Assembly (NCBI GenBank): GCA_963680875.1
Contig: OY804579.1
Coordinates: 56,371,718-56,435,717, forward strand
From: Bathymodiolus brooksi
Lineage: Eukaryota; Mollusca; Bivalvia; Mytilida; Modiolidae
Direction of reading: 5' to 3'
DNA: 64,000 bases
Shown: piece after piece, positions 1-11,840 of the stretch
Numbering within the stretch: the stretch's first letter is position 1
Layout of the letters: each line of letters opens with the position of its first letter
Program-made: the position numbers and the translations under genes
The notes under the pieces: generated by a model
Database searches by the model: none
What the model was told of the DNA's origin: nothing
The model's input: the letters and a program-made list of their open reading frames with translations, nothing else

Positions 1-2215
1 AGATTAACATTGGACCCTATGGGAAAATGTTCAAATGCCTTCTTCTCAGAAACTACAAATATTATTAAAGCCAAACTGTACATGAATGTTCATTGGATGG
101 TCCTCTACAAACTGTACGTTTTTTGTTCCGATATGAAATTCAAAATGGCGGCTACGGCAGGACTTAGTTTAACATTGGACCCTATGGGGGAAATGTTTCA
201 AAACGCTTCTTCTCTGAAACCACTTGGACAGTTGAAACCAAACTGCCCAGGAATGATCATTGGAAGGTCCTCTACAAATTATATGTTTTTTATGCCGATC
301 AGAAATCCAAGATGGCCGCCAGCGCAATACATAGATTAACATTGGACCCTATGGGAAAATGTTCAAATGCCTTCTTCTCAGAAACTACAAATATTATTAA
401 AGCCAAACTGTACATGAATGTTCATTGGATGGTCCTCTACAAACTTTACGTTTTTTGTTCCGATATGAAATTCAAAATGGCGGCTACGACAGGACTTAGT
501 TTAACATTGAACCCTATGGGAAAAATGTTTCAAAACGCTTCTTCTCTGAAACCACTTGGATAATTGAGACTAAACTGCCCAGGAATGATCATTGGAAGGT
601 CCTCTACAAGGTGTGTGTTTTTTATGCCGATCGGAAATCCAAGATGGCCACCACCGCAGGACATAGATTAACATTGGACCCTATGGGAAAATGTTCAAAT
701 GCCTTCTTCTCAGAAACTACAAATTTGATTAAAGCCAAACTGTATATGAATGTTCATTGGATGGTCCTCTACAAACTTTACGTTTTTTGTTCCGATATGA
801 AATTCAAAATGGCGGCTACGGCAGGACTTAGTTTAACATTGGACCCTATGGGAAAAATGTTTCAAAACGCTTCTTCTCTGAAACCACTAGGACAGTTGAA
901 CCAAACTGCCCAGGAATGATCATTGGAAGGTCCTCTACAAAGTGTGTGTTTTTTATGCCGATCGGAAATCCAAGATGGCCGCCACCGCAATACATAGATT
1001 AACATTGGACCCTATGGGAAAATATTCAAATGCCTTCTTCTCAGAAACTACAAATATGATTAAAGCCAAACTGTACAAGAATGTTCATTGGATGGTCCTC
1101 TACAAACTGTAGGTTTTTTGTTCCGATATGAAATTCAAAATGGCGGCTACGGCAGGACTTAGTTTAACATTGGACCCTATGGGAAAAATGTTTCAAAACG
1201 CTTCTTCTCTGAAACCACTTGGACAATAGAATCCAAACTGCCCAGGAATGATCATTGGAAGGTCCTCTACAAAGTTTCTGTTTTTTTATGCCGATCGAAA
1301 ATTCAAGATGGCCACCACCGCAGGACATAGATTAACATTGGTCCCTATGGAAAAATGTTCAAATGCCTTCTTCTCAGAAACTACAAATATTATTAAAGCC
1401 AAACTGTACATGAATGTTCATTGGATGGTCCTCTACAAATTTTACGTTTTTTGTTTCGATATGAAATTCAAAATGGCGGCTACGGCAGGACTTAGTTTAA
1501 CATTGGACCTTATGGGGAAAATGTTTCAAAACGCTTCTTCTCCGAAACCACTTGGATAATTGAAACCAAACTGCCCAGGAATGATCATTGGAAGGTCTTC
1601 TACAAGGTGTGTGTTTTTTATGCCGATCGGAAATCCAAGATGGCCACCACCGCAATACATAGATTAACATTGGACCCTATGGGAAAATGTTCAAATGCCT
1701 TCTTCTCAGAAACTACAAATATGATTAAAGCCAAACTGTACATGAATGTTCATTGGATGGTCCTCTACAATCTTTAGGTTTTTTGTTCCGATATGAAATT
1801 CAAAATGGCGGCTACGGCAGGACTTAGTTTTACATTGGTCCCTATGGGAAAAATGTTTCAAAATGCTTCTTCTCTGAAACCACTTGGACAGTTGAAACCA
1901 AACTGCCCAGGAATGATCATTGGAAGGTCCTCTGTTTTGTATGCCGATCGGAAATCCAAGATGGCTGCCACCACAGGTCATAGTATTAACACAGAACCAT
2001 ATGGGGAAAATACAGAAATATATTCTTCTCTGAAGCTATTGCACTGATTGAACCTAAACTGTGCATCAATCATTGGAAGGTCCTTTACAAACTTTGTGTT
2101 TTTTATGTTGATCGTTATTCCAAGATGACTATCACTGCAGGACATAGTTTTTACATAGGACCAATTGGTTTTTTTTATTACCAGGTGAACGATACAGGCT
2201 CTTGAGAGCCTCTGG
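1..2215 (+). mobile_element. Helentron/pearl-like element copy A, 5' cut by window
   Basis: Tandem ~332-bp units, each made of two related ~166-bp halves, followed by a unique 3' end. The 3' end carries CCAGGTGAAC and the hairpin GGCTCTTGAGAGCC followed by TCTGG. Units contain the strings AAAATGGCGGCT and AAGATGGCC. Same family as copies at 16395, 25946 and 50629, which show the 5' end AGTTCACCTGG. The subterminal complementarity, 3' hairpin and CTRR-like end suggest a non-autonomous Helentron (inference); central tandem repeats are a feature of bivalve pearl-type elements. Open frames across the units are not genes. Confidence 0.7.
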
Positions 2216-2322
2216 TTTTAACCTGTCGTGGCTACAAAATAATTGACAAATTATCATTTTGGAATGGGCAGGAAGTTCAAAATTTTAACTCCCCACCCCC
2301 ACTCAGATATATATGTATGATG

Positions 2323-2662
2323 GAGAAGTGTGTGAGTGATTGTTGTTTAGCGTGAAGTGAGCAGTTTTACAGCTGTATCATGGTGAGAACAAGTTACATT
2401 ATTATGAGATGATGTCCGCTTTATACTAGACCAACATGCTTCGCTGGATGTTTTTAGTGCAAGCTCACTAAAACAACAGTCACTCCACTCAGATGCATCA
2501 TACTGACTCCTTGCCAACCAGTCTGCACCCATACTCCTTAATACTGCGTGCTTAAGGGAGAAGCAGCTAATACCAGTTTAAAAGTCTTTGGCTTGACCCA
2601 ATAGGGGCTCAAACCCATGATCTACCACACTCGAGGCAGGCATGCTCCCCACGACACCACCA
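2323..2662 (-). mobile_element. SINE-C, reverse
   Basis: Reverse copy from tail GAGTGATTGTTGTTTAGCG through CTAGACCAACATGCTTCGCT to the head ATGATCTACCACACTCGAGG and CGACACCACC. Confidence 0.75.
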
Positions 2663-2687
2663 AAACATACATAATCAAACATTTTAA

Positions 2688-2990
2688 GGGGCCATCGTGG
2701 TTGTGATCGTATGTTAGTTGGATTTACAAATACCTGTGTAATCAGTGCCTATCACCATTATAGTTGTGAATTCGAACCCCGTTCATGATGAGGTGTACTC
2801 GATACAACAATATGTGATAAAGTTTTTCAGTGACTTGCGACAGGTCGGTGGTTTTCTCTGGTTAATTACATTCCAATGTAATTGACCCCAAGTCTGCTGG
2901 GTACCCCTGTTTCCTCCACCAATAAAACTGACTGCAAAGATATAACTGAAATGTTGTTGAAAGTGGCATTAAACACCATAAACCAAACCA
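2688..2990 (+). mobile_element. SINE-A (tRNA-derived, Meta-like core)
   Basis: Near full length: head with TATCACCATTATAGTTGTGA and box-B-like GTTC/TTCGAACCCC, core GACTTGCGACAGGTCGGTGG, CCTCCACCAATAAAACTGAC, tail TATAACTGAAATGTTGTTGA and AAAGTGGCATTAAACACC. It is interrupted by a short duplicated segment. The core is the widespread mollusc SINE domain with a GGTGG...TTTTCTCCGG...CCTCCACC signature. Confidence 0.8.
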
Positions 2991-3060
2991 AACCATCAAA
3001 CAATTTTATATGTACATGATATGACAAGATGTACATTAGAAATTGTGTTTTTCTTTTTAG

Positions 3061-3223
3061 CCAAAATAATGCGTCTACAGAGTCAGAAAGTGATAAATGT
3101 AGCAGCTGGGTCACAACATAGTTTGGCTTTAACTGAGGCTGGAGAAGTCTTTAGTTGGGGAGACAATAGTTATGGACAGCTAGGAAGAGGACAGTTGGAT
3201 GAAAGTCAGACTAAACAACCTAA
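3061..3223 (+). CDS. HERC4: HERC3/4-like exon 1 of window: RCC1 blade
   Basis: 163-nt exon after acceptor TTCTTTTTAG and before donor GTATGC; it enters at codon position 2 and leaves after position 2. It contains the RCC1 signature [11 protein letters not shown] followed by [17 protein letters not shown], the usual strand and WG...GQLG pattern of a blade. It aligns with the second/third repeat of vertebrate HERC4, so the exon(s) encoding the start of the protein lie upstream of the window. Nothing coding was seen in 1-3060. Confidence 0.92.
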
Positions 3224-3246
3224 GTATGCATTAGTATTTTGAGCAT

Positions 3247-3318
3247 AGCTGATGAAGGTTATTCCAGAAACGTGTCATGTGCACTAAATTGATATCTACA
3301 TTGTTATACACAAGATCA
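3247..3318 (+). repeat. Interspersed repeat E, copy 1
   Basis: CTGATGAAGGTTATTCCAGA and GTGCACTAAATTGATATCTA; matches 58299-58370. Lies 24 bp after the exon 1 donor. Confidence 0.6.
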
Positions 3319-3529
3319 GTTATTTACTGGAAAAAATAAAGAAATGTATGGAGTAGTTAATTTCAGAGATGACTGATACAGTTGGAAGAACAGCAGTTAT
3401 GAAGAAGGTCAAGACATTCAAAACTGACATTTTGGTTTTATCAGAAATGTTATAATGTGTTTGATGTCACACTGACTGATAAATGTCAGTAACATGTTCA
3501 CTCTGTTGATACTGAAAATACTCCTCAGT

Positions 3530-4442
3530 GAGATCTAAGGAAAATGTATACTTGTCAATCTCCAATTATCTCCCTTGTTTATAATTTGGTGAGATCTAAG
3601 GAAAATGTATGCTTGTCTATCTCCAATTATCTCCCTTGTTTATAATTTGGTGAGATCTAAGGAAAATGTATACTTGTCAATCTCCAATTACCTCCCTTGT
3701 TTATAATTTGGTGAGATCTAAGGAAAATGTTTGCTTGTCTATCTCCAATTATCTCCCTTGTTTATGATTTGGTGAGATCTAAGGAAAATGTATGCTTTTC
3801 TATCTCCAATTATCTCCCTTGTTTATAATTTGGTGAGATCTAAGGAAAATGTATACTTGTCAATCTCCAATTATCTCCCTTGTTTATAATTTGGTGAGAT
3901 CTAAGGGAAATGTATACTTTTCAATCTCCAATTATCTCCCTTGTTTATAATTTGGTGAGATCTAAGGAAAATGTATACTTGTCAATCTCTAATTATCTCC
4001 CTTGTTTATAATTTGGTGAGATCTAAGGAAAATGTATACTTGTCAATCTCCAATTATCTTCCTTGTGTATAATTTGGTGAGATCTAAGGAAAATGTATGC
4101 TTGTCAATCTCCAATTATCCCCCTTGTTTATAATTTGGTGAGATCTAAGGAAAATGTATGCTTGTCTATCTCCAATTATCTCCCTTGTTTATAATTTGGT
4201 GAGATCTAAGGAAAATGTATACTTGTCAATCTCCAATTATCTCCCTTGTTTATAATTTGGTGAGATCTAAGGAAAATGTATGCTTGTCTATCTCCAATTA
4301 TCTCCCTTGTTTATAATTTGGTGAGATCTAAGGAAAATGTATGCTTGTCTATCTCCAATTATCTCCCTTGTTTATAATTTGGTGAGATCTAAGGAAAATG
4401 TATGCTTGTCTATCTCCAATTATTTCCCTTGTTTATAATTTG
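3530..4442 (+). repeat. 61-bp minisatellite
   Basis: About 15 units beginning GAGATCTAAGGAAAATGTAT and ending CTCCCTTGTTTATAATTTGG. Units alternate TATACTTGTCAAT and TATGCTTGTCTAT variants. Intron between exons 1 and 2. Confidence 0.93.
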
Positions 4443-4911
4443 CATATCTTTTCAATATTATTTTTTAAATTTTTTACAATTTATATAATTTATTGTAAAG
4501 TGATATAATGAATATTGCAATACTATTATTGATAACTTCTCTAATTAATGAAGTTTAAATTGACAGTTAACCAGGTGAGGGATTACATGCTCTGCGGAAC
4601 TTCTTGTTTTCATTTTTACTTTTTGACTTACAATTCAATAAATATAATCTTGATATAAAAATAATAAAATGCAAAACAAAACATATCACAGTCAAAACAT
4701 TTCCAAAACTCAATAGAAAAATCATAGAAAAAGGCAAAATCGATACCCCCTAATGCACAAATACATGATAGTAAAAAAAGCATTCAAAGTACTGTTGTTA
4801 TTTAAAATAGGTGCAATATGCATTCAAAATGGTAACTCTTCAAATAATTTATTATTTATTTGTTTATAAAAGGTTGAAATTTAATTTAAGAATATTTTTT
4901 TTCCCTTTTAG
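4443..4911. other. Unassigned intron sequence
   Basis: AT-rich intron between the 61-bp array and exon 2; no gene, RNA or repeat family recognised. Confidence 0.6.
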
Positions 4912-4988
4912 AGTAGTAAAGTCGTTAGTTATTCATCATATCATACAGATTTCCAGTGGCAATAATCACTCTTTAGCTTTAACTAATG
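4912..4988 (+). CDS. HERC4: HERC3/4-like exon 2: RCC1 blade
   Basis: 77-nt exon between acceptor TTCCCTTTTAG and donor GTTAGT. It enters at codon position 3, fitting exon 1, and ends after position 1. Encodes VVKSLVIHHIIQISSGNNHSLALTN and the first base of an Asp codon; ISSGNNHSLAL is an RCC1 signature. The spliced reading SLALTNDGMVFSWG across the next junction is typical of an RCC1 blade. Confidence 0.92.
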
Positions 4989-5510
4989 GTTAGTATACCT
5001 ATCCTATATAAGTTTTATTGTCAGCCATTTTATAGCCAAACTATGGACAGCTCATCACAAATACAAAGTAAGCTATATACAACCCCATTACATTATCACA
5101 CATTAATTTAAGGATACTGAATCTAAATAAAATCCAACTATAGAGAGTTTATCACTAATGCAAATAGTGGGTTTCAGTGAGATGGCTAAATGGTTTGTCA
5201 TTATGCAATAAGTGGATCGGTGCTGCAGTGTACCAACGGTGTGAATTCGAATCACGTTGATGGAAGAAAAGAACAAATTCGGTTAAAAATCTAATAGCTG
5301 AAGGATCTTAATAGTTCAGCATTATGGAAAGGGTGCTGCAGTGTACCAATGGAATATGTTCGAAATTTACTGAGGGAAAAACAGTGATATAATTGAGGAA
5401 TTCAAAAAGTTATTAAAACTTTTGATAATTTATTTTCCTGATATATCTCTTTACAATGGTAAATATATGATCTCGAAAGTTAAATATGTATCATAAGATT
5501 TGAATTTTAG

Positions 5511-5700
5511 ATGGCATGGTATTTTCATGGGGTGCTAATAATTATGGACAGTTAGGAGCTGGAAGTACCCAACAGCATATAGACACCCCTCAAGCATTAA
5601 TAAGTATAAGAGGAATACCTATAGCACAGATAATAACTGGAGGAAATCATAGCTTTATCTTGTCTATGTCAGGAGCCTTGTTTGGATGGGGCAGAAATAG
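5511..5700 (+). CDS. HERC4: HERC3/4-like exon 3: RCC1 blade
   Basis: 190-nt exon after TTGAATTTTAG and before GTAAGT. Encodes GMVFSWGANNYGQLGAG, a loop, then IPIAQIITGGNHSFILSMSG and ALFGWGRN. Human HERC4 has the closely similar [29 protein letters not shown] order. It ends after codon position 2; the next exon supplies the third base of a Ser codon. Confidence 0.94.
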
Positions 5701-5787
5701 GTAAGTAGTTGTGGAAACATAGAAGATAGTTAGTTATTATATAGATTGGTGGGAATTACGAGGATTTATCCATGAAATAAATTCCGG

Positions 5788-5805
5788 TATTTCACATGTG
5801 AAATA
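5788..5805. other. Perfect 18-bp palindrome
   Basis: TATTTCACATGTGAAATA, just after exon 3. The rest of 5701-6234 holds no gene or recognised repeat. Confidence 0.8.
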
Positions 5806-6234
5806 TCAGGTTTTTTTCCCGCCGGAACTACTTTTACACAACTGTATGGTGGTTACATCCCTTGTTGTGTTACGGTGAATACACATACGATTGTAAACTG
5901 AAAAAATTCCGCGAAATGTTATTGACGACTTTGGCACATAACCAACATGACGTCATATGAAGACTTCCAGTTTGAAACGTAAAGATTAGAAGTTATTTGG
6001 CTTCGTGTACCCTTCAATTTTGATCAAATTTAACTAAAATACGTTTTCAAGGTAAGCATTTTAATTATTTTTGTGCATTGTTGTAAATATGACATGTAGG
6101 ATTTCACATTTTCAAGATGGCAGATCCTTCCAGCTGAACCCCTTACTTAGTATCATTGCTCATAGATTTATACGCGTGGAATGAAATATACAAATAAAAA
6201 AAAGTGATATATAAGAAATTTTGAAAGTCTATAT

Positions 6235-6368
6235 AATAAACAGTATAACTAAATCATACATTTTGAATATCAAAATAAGACCACTCGTGACCGAATATGC
6301 ATTAATGATTAAACTTGTGGTCTTATTTTGATATTCAAAATCTACGATTAGTTATACTATATTTATTT
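6235..6368. repeat. Foldback palindrome
   Basis: Arms of about 50 bp: AAATCATACATTTTGAATAT and CAAAATAAGACCAC on the left, complementary to GTGGTCTTATTTTG and ATATTCAAAATCTACGATTA on the right, loop about 32 bp. A MITE-like hairpin. Confidence 0.88.
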
Positions 6369-6495
6369 ACCTGAAATATAAACTGAAATGATAAAGAAAT
6401 TGGAAAACCACTCATTAATTTTACAGTATTGTAGTTGAACAGTATTCTCTGAAAATTAATTAATTAAGGAATAATATATACAAAAAAATTACTAC

Positions 6496-6705
6496 TGTGA
6501 TCAGTGCCTATCACCACTAATGTTGTGAGTTCGAATCCCGCTCATGGTGAGGTGTACTCGATGCAACATTATGTAAAAAAAATTGTCAGTGACTTGCGGC
6601 AGGTATGTGGTTTTCTCTTGGTACTCCGGTTTCCTCCACCAATAAAACTGACCGCCATGATATAAATGAAATATTGTTGAAAGTGGCGTTAAACACCCTA
6701 ACCCT
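6496..6705 (+). mobile_element. SINE-A, 5'-truncated
   Basis: Begins GTGATCAGTGCCTATCACC, contains GAGTTCGAATCCCGCTCATG and ends GAAAGTGGCGTTAAACACC. Confidence 0.8.
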
Positions 6706-6784
6706 ATACTACTGTGGTTTCATTTCTTTTCGTTAATGTCAATTTTCGTGTATTGGCGTAAAGTGAAATGTTAATTGATATTTG

Positions 6785-6975
6785 AATTCATGGTTTTGAT
6801 ACTTACTAATGACTGTTTTGATACTTACTAATGACTGTTTTAATACTTACTAATGACTGTTTTGATACTTACTAATGACTGTTTTAATACTTACTAATGA
6901 CTGTTTTGATACTTACTAATGACTGTTTTGATACTTACTAATGACTTATTTTGATACTTACTAATGACTTATTTT
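6785..6975 (+). repeat. 23-bp minisatellite
   Basis: About eight units of TTTTGATACTTACTAATGAC plus TG[T/A]. Confidence 0.9.
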
Positions 6976-7094
6976 GGTTTCATATTGCTTTTCTATGTGC
7001 ACTCACTTACGTGATTTAATGATATCCACGAAAACCACGAAAAATTGATATTCAACAAATTAAAATGAAATCGCAGTATTCATGTTCAATACTT

Positions 7095-7262
7095 TTAAGT
7101 ACAGTCAAACCTGCCCATGTGGTCACCTCTAATAAGCAGTCAACTGTATTAAAAGGTCACATTTTTCTTGTCCTGTAATAGAAAATTTCATATGAATTGA
7201 ACCTCTTTTAAGAGGTCACCTGTCTTAAAAGACCACTCTTTGTCCAAAAGATGACCTCGTAA
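7095..7262 (+). repeat. TACAGTCAAACCTG-type interspersed repeat
   Basis: TACAGTCAAACCTGCCCATG, GTGGTCACCTCTAATAAGC and TTTAAGAGGTCACCTGTCTT, a decayed end of a DNA-transposon-like repeat common in invertebrates. A short related stretch is at 24522-24540. Confidence 0.5.
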
Positions 7263-7464
7263 TACTGGTATATGGGGGTGAATGAAAAATAGACTGCAAA
7301 AAATATCCTAGATACCTCAAGCTATAAAAATGAAATGGTAGTATTACAATGCCCTATTTTATGAGAATATGATTAATTAAATTGAAATGCATTCTTTTAA
7401 TAATCTCACAGTAATGCTTAATCATTGATTATTTACTGAACAAATTTCTAATGTTTATTTTCAG

Positions 7465-7496
7465 TTTTGGACAACTAGGTGTAAATGATGAGAATG
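7465..7496 (+). CDS. HERC4: HERC3/4-like microexon 4
   Basis: 32-nt microexon between acceptor TTTATTTTCAG and donor GTAAGA. Spliced to exon 3 it reads GWGRNSFGQLGVNDEN, matching the FGQLGLNDEN segment of HERC4. It enters at codon position 3 and leaves after position 1, which fits both neighbours. It is too short for ORF-based finding and is placed by homology and phase. Confidence 0.9.
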
Positions 7497-8282
7497 GTAA
7501 GATAAGTTGATACTGTTTCCATGGTATTCTAGACAAATGATTATCAACCTATAATATAAATCTGATAGTGTGATTCTTTATCTCTATGTACATCATGTAC
7601 AAATGAACACATTATTTTCTATTCAGATTATTACCTTTCAATGATATCAGATTCACTGCGATACTAGCAATTATGTCTATCTCGACCTTCAAAACTGTTT
7701 TTATCTGTAATTTCATAATGTGTTTTCATTATCAGAATCAGTTTGTTGATACTGACAATATCGCTCGGTGAGATCAAATAAAAAATGTCCAAATTATCGA
7801 TAACAAGAGATATGTTCATCAGTTCTTTCATTATATTTATACCCCTTGTGAATTAAGATAGAAACTTTTCACTAAGTGTACCAGTACTTCATGATTTACA
7901 GGTGGTACTTTTTCTTAAAATTTGAACATTTTTCATGAATATCTTATGCAACACTCTTGGAAATTAGTAGGTACCAATTGCCATTTTAAGTGGGTAAAAG
8001 TACCTGGTCCCGTCCTTACTGAAAGGCCTGCTGTCAATGGTTTTTGTATTTATGTGATATATATTAAAAGATCATTGATATTGATGATATATTATTTTAA
8101 TTACGTTATTGTTTAGATTCTCACAAATTAGAATATTTATTGTTCATTAAGTGTTAACTTCATTAATTACTTGTAATTACCCTGGACAGTAATTTTCACT
8201 TTGAAATAAAGCTTAAATTATATGGAAATTAATCAAGCATTTGACAAGATTTAATTAAAAACCAGCTTCAGCAGTGTAGGGG

Positions 8283-8455
8283 TTATGGTTATGGTGTTTA
8301 ACGCCACTTTCAACAATATTTTAGTTATATCTTGACAGTCAATTTTATTGGTTGAGAAAACCACGGACCTGCCGCAAGTCACTGACAAACTTTATCACAT
8401 AATTTTGTATCGAATACACCTCGCCATGAACGAGGTTCGAATTCACAATTATTAG
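8283..8455 (-). mobile_element. SINE-A fragment, reverse
   Basis: Reverse copy starting with the tail GTGTTTAACGCCACTTTCAA, lacking part of the core, and ending near the box-B-like GAGGTTCGAATTCACAA. Confidence 0.75.
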
Positions 8456-8491
8456 TTGTTACTTTGTAAACTGAGTATATTTATTTTACAG

Positions 8492-8583
8492 ATCGTAATC
8501 ATCCAACCCAGTGTAAATTATTAAGAAATCAGAAAATAGTATATTTAACATGTGGAGAAGACCATACCTGTACATTAACAAGT
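8492..8583 (+). CDS. HERC4: HERC3/4-like exon 5: RCC1 blade
   Basis: 92-nt exon after TTATTTTACAG and before GTAAGC. Encodes DRNHPTQCKLLRNQKIVYLT and then CGEDHTCTLTS; LTCGEDHTCTL is the RCC1 signature and QKIVY-CGEDHT-LT is shared with HERC3 and HERC4. It ends in phase 0. Confidence 0.93.
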
Positions 8584-8802
8584 GTAAGCTGTATCTAGAT
8601 AAAAATCATTTCATTAAGAAGGGCCAATAAAACTAGTTTTACGAAGCCACTTTTTATTGAAGTGCCTGTACCAAGCTAGGAAACTGAACGGTCATGTATT
8701 ATAAATATGTGTATAAGGATATCAATTTTGCCCCTTGCTATGATTTTTGTATTGGGATTTTGGAACTGTCCCGACAGTGTGGTATTTTTAAACAGTGATT
8801 GT

Positions 8803-8935
8803 CAACAATTCCACCAATATCAACAAAATAAACAATCGCCTCTCACCTCAATCATTGAAGATGACCTATGGCGTTAGAAATCAGATCCTGACTTGAGACA
8901 GGCACAAAAATGTGGTAGGATTAAACACTGCATGT
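8803..8935 (+). repeat. Interspersed repeat D, copy 1
   Basis: CAACAATTCCACCAATATCA, CCTCTCACCTCAATCATTGA, ATGGCGTTAGAAATC and GAGACAGGCACAAAAATGTG then GTAGGATTAAAC. The last part resembles a very common bivalve repeat. Recurs at 24022 and 34630. Confidence 0.65.
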
Positions 8936-9199
8936 AAAAGACTTACAGCAGCTCCTAATGTGCAACAAAAAGGGATATCCTCAGCATGATATCGTGTGCA
9001 GTCGTGTTATCAGTAAAGGGAAGATAAACATAAATTTTACTATAATAAGCCTTCCACTAAAAAACAAAAGCAGATATAGGGAAAAAAAAGAACAAGGTAA
9101 ATCAAATTAAAATAATTACAAAAATATATTATAATATTAAACAGGTGTTGAAGATTAAGTTATTTTATATGTCTTAAACTATGTGATTTAATTATGTAG

Positions 9200-9330
9200 G
9201 AGGGAGGTGTGTTTACATTTGGTAATGGTAGTTATGGACAGTTAGGACATGGTAATTCTAATAATGAAATTCTTCCACGACAAGTGATGGATTTGATGGG
9301 TTCTGTAGTTACACAGATAGCTTGTGGCAG
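9200..9330 (+). CDS. HERC4: HERC3/4-like exon 6: RCC1 blade
   Basis: 131-nt exon after AATTATGTAG and before GTAGGC. Encodes EGGVFTFGNGSYGQLGHGNS, then a loop and VMDLMGSVVTQIACGR, matching the GGVFTFG-GQLGH and LMGS-VT-IACGR landmarks of HERC3/4. It ends after codon position 2 inside the signature IACGRRHTLTY, completed by exon 7. Confidence 0.94.
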
Positions 9331-9389
9331 GTAGGCATACTCTTGTAGTCTTAGAAGTTGTTTATCAAAGGGTCTTTTATGACATACAA

Positions 9390-9404
9390 GGGGGGGGGGG
9401 GGGG
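9390..9404. repeat. Poly-G run of 15
   Basis: Fifteen consecutive G followed by TGCCAGAGGGCCTGG in the intron after exon 6; likely length-variable. Confidence 0.9.
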
Positions 9405-9527
9405 TGCCAGAGGGCCTGGACCCCCTTTTTTTACCTAAGTTATTGACTGTTAAAAACGTGTTTTAACAGAATATTTCCAATTTGACTACATTTTGTACCA
9501 CCTCAAATGAGGTACTACTCGATACCT

Positions 9528-9742
9528 TATAATCAATGCCTATCACCACTGATGTTGTGAGTTGGAATCTCGATCAGGGCGAGGTGTACAACATTATGTG
9601 ATAAATTTGTCAGTGACTTGCGACAGGTCAGTGGTTTTCTCCGGGTACTCCGGTTTCCTCCACCAATAAAACTGACTGCCACGATATAACTGAAATATTG
9701 TTGAAAGTGGCATTTAGCACCATAAACCAACCAAAACCAACC
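9528..9742 (+). mobile_element. SINE-A, 5'-truncated
   Basis: Carries TCAATGCCTATCACCACTG, GACTTGCGACAGGTCAGTGG and the tail TTGTTGAAAGTGGCATTTAG. Confidence 0.8.
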
Positions 9743-9966
9743 TTAAGTTATCTATTTGACTACATTTTGTACCACCTCAAATGAGGTACTACTCGATACC
9801 TTATGTTATAAGGTTTGTCTGAGACTAACAAATGGTCAGTGGATTACCACGTATAATTCAGTTTCCACCACCAAAAGAACTGACCACACAATATATAAAT
9901 ACTGTTAAAAATGACATTTAATACTTAGAATGCTCATCCTTTAAGTTAATCTTTCATAATAATATA

Positions 9967-11049
9967 CTGTGTGGGAAACAATTTTTTGGCGAGTGGACTG
10001 AAACAAGTACTAGCCAAAATGAAATAGAGCTCGCCATGTTTGGCGAGTGACATTTTTTTTAAGCTCGCCAACAAATACCAAATACCGTATTTTACGGACA
10101 ATAGGTCGATATTTTTTTTCTCCTCAACACGCTGGCTTCGATCTATCGTCCACAACGACCTATATACAAGGATGAAGTTAAAAAAAAACTCAAAACAATC
10201 TCGATAAAAATGACGATTTTGTTCACAGTATACCTTTATTTTGCTGTAGGTTTTTTTTTTGAATAAGAAGACTGAAATCATCGATGTTCTTGGTGTTAAT
10301 TTTTTTTTAAATAAAGCAATAAAAGTATACAGGGGGTGCAATTCCGGGAAATAAATGTTCAACATCCGAAAAAAAATCAATATTCAATGATTGAAGTGTT
10401 AGTGAAAATCAGTTCAATACTGTATTGTATATAAAATATATACTATAAAAAATGTATGTTGTTGAAAAAAAATCACAGGGTGGATCGTTTTACAATATAG
10501 AATTATTATCACAAAATATCTAAATATAGCTATTACATAGCTTTTCCATCAAACACGAGCATGCGCACAAGGTTGTAGTAAACAATGGCGGTTGCATTAC
10601 ATCTCACAATAAATGTGGAGAACAAGCTTTTTATACAAAATATACTGGAAAATAATTATCGATTTCGTTAAACTAGAATGTTCTACACTTGAATTGGTCA
10701 ATTAGGAACAAATAAAATAATCACCATGAGATAATCAACACAGGTGAACTTCAGTCGTCACTTTAATATCCTGATCAGCTGATTGAAAATTTACTGGACC
10801 GAGACGATCACATAATTTGTGTACTATTAATAAAATGTTGGATAAATGGATAAATGACACAGTTAACAGATAATTTAACTGTTTGGGAGCTATGATATTT
10901 TAAAGCTGTAAACCAGTTATCGTGGCAAGCGTTTTCAAGTTCCTACTCGCCTTACAACTGTTACTCGCCAGACTGGCAAGTATAAAGTGGATCTTACTCG
11001 CCACCCGAAATTTCCACTCGCCATTGGCGAGTGGTCGTTTCCCACACTG
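9967..11049. mobile_element. hAT-like TIR element, degenerate
   Basis: Ends C[T/A]GTGTGGGAAAC at 9967 and its complement GTTTCCCACACTG ending at 11049, with subterminal GGCGAGTGG motifs in inverted orientation. CAGTG-type ends are typical of hAT elements. The target duplication is not clear. The interior shares a ~200-bp stretch (AATAGGTCGATATT, AACACGCTGG, AAAAATGACGATTTTGTT) with 43331-43510. No transposase frame recognised. Confidence 0.6.
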
Positions 11050-11201
11050 ATGTATATAGAATGATAGGAGACTGCTAGTACAGATTTATAGCTCTTTGTA
11101 AAATAAGATATGATTTTTCTCATATACATATACATGTACTAGAAATAGATTGAATCAAAAGGGTACATAAATAGTCCTTTGTTGTCATTTTAATTTTTTG
11201 T

Positions 11202-11378
11202 GGGGGCCGTCATGGTCGTGATCATTATCGTATGGTTGTTTACATCAACCTGTGCAATCAGTGCCTATCACCACTATTGTTGTGAGTTTGAACCCCACTC
11301 AGGTGATGTGTACTTGATACAACTTTATGTGATAAAGTTTGTCAGTGACTTGCGGCAGGTCGGTGGTGCACTCTAGGT
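11202..11378 (+). mobile_element. SINE-A head and partial core
   Basis: 5' complete (GGGGGCCGTCATGGTCGTGA), box-B-like GAGTTTGAACCCCACTC, stops in the core at GTCGGTGGTGCACTC. Confidence 0.78.
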
Positions 11379-11593
11379 TTTTTGTGTGGATTGGAAATAC
11401 ATGTTGGGTGACTTCACAAGACATTGTTTTACAATTGGAATATGAATAAAAAGTTTTTTTACTAAAAAAAAATCCAACTTGCATACATAACAAGGTTAGT
11501 GATACAGACTCAGGTAAACCTCTCAGTTTAATTTTAGGAAAGATATGAAAAATGATGGTAAACACATTAAAATGGTGTGTAAATATATTTCAG

Positions 11594-11840
11594 GCGACAT
11601 ACATTGACATATATACCAAACACTGGCAGGCTTTATTCCTTTGGTGCAGGGTCTTGTGGACAGCTTGGTCTTGGCACCACTGATAAAAAGACCAACCCAA
11701 ATCTTGTGCCTTGTCCATTTTTGTCATCCAGTAGTAACCGATCATCTGTGATGGAACATGATGGAGCTACTCATATTGTTAAAAGGATCTACTCAGGTGG
11801 AAACCAATGTGTGGTCTTAGCAAATAAAATCAGTTCTCAG
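11594..11840 (+). CDS. HERC4: HERC3/4-like exon 7: last RCC1 blade in window
   Basis: 247-nt exon after ATATATTTCAG and before GTAATA, ending in phase 0. Encodes RRHTLTYIPNTGRLYSFGAG and then SCGQLGLGTTDKK, a Ser-rich loop, and HIVKRIYSGGNQCVVLANKI. It closes the RCC1 propeller. Its last 43 nt and the donor are reiterated in a 53-bp array just downstream. Reading past the true donor meets a TAG stop at 11871, so only the first donor keeps the frame. Confidence 0.94.

Noticed and set aside
9946..10380. 144-residue minus-strand frame
   Set aside because: Lies across the end of a hAT-like element, low-complexity F/K-rich, no homology recognised.
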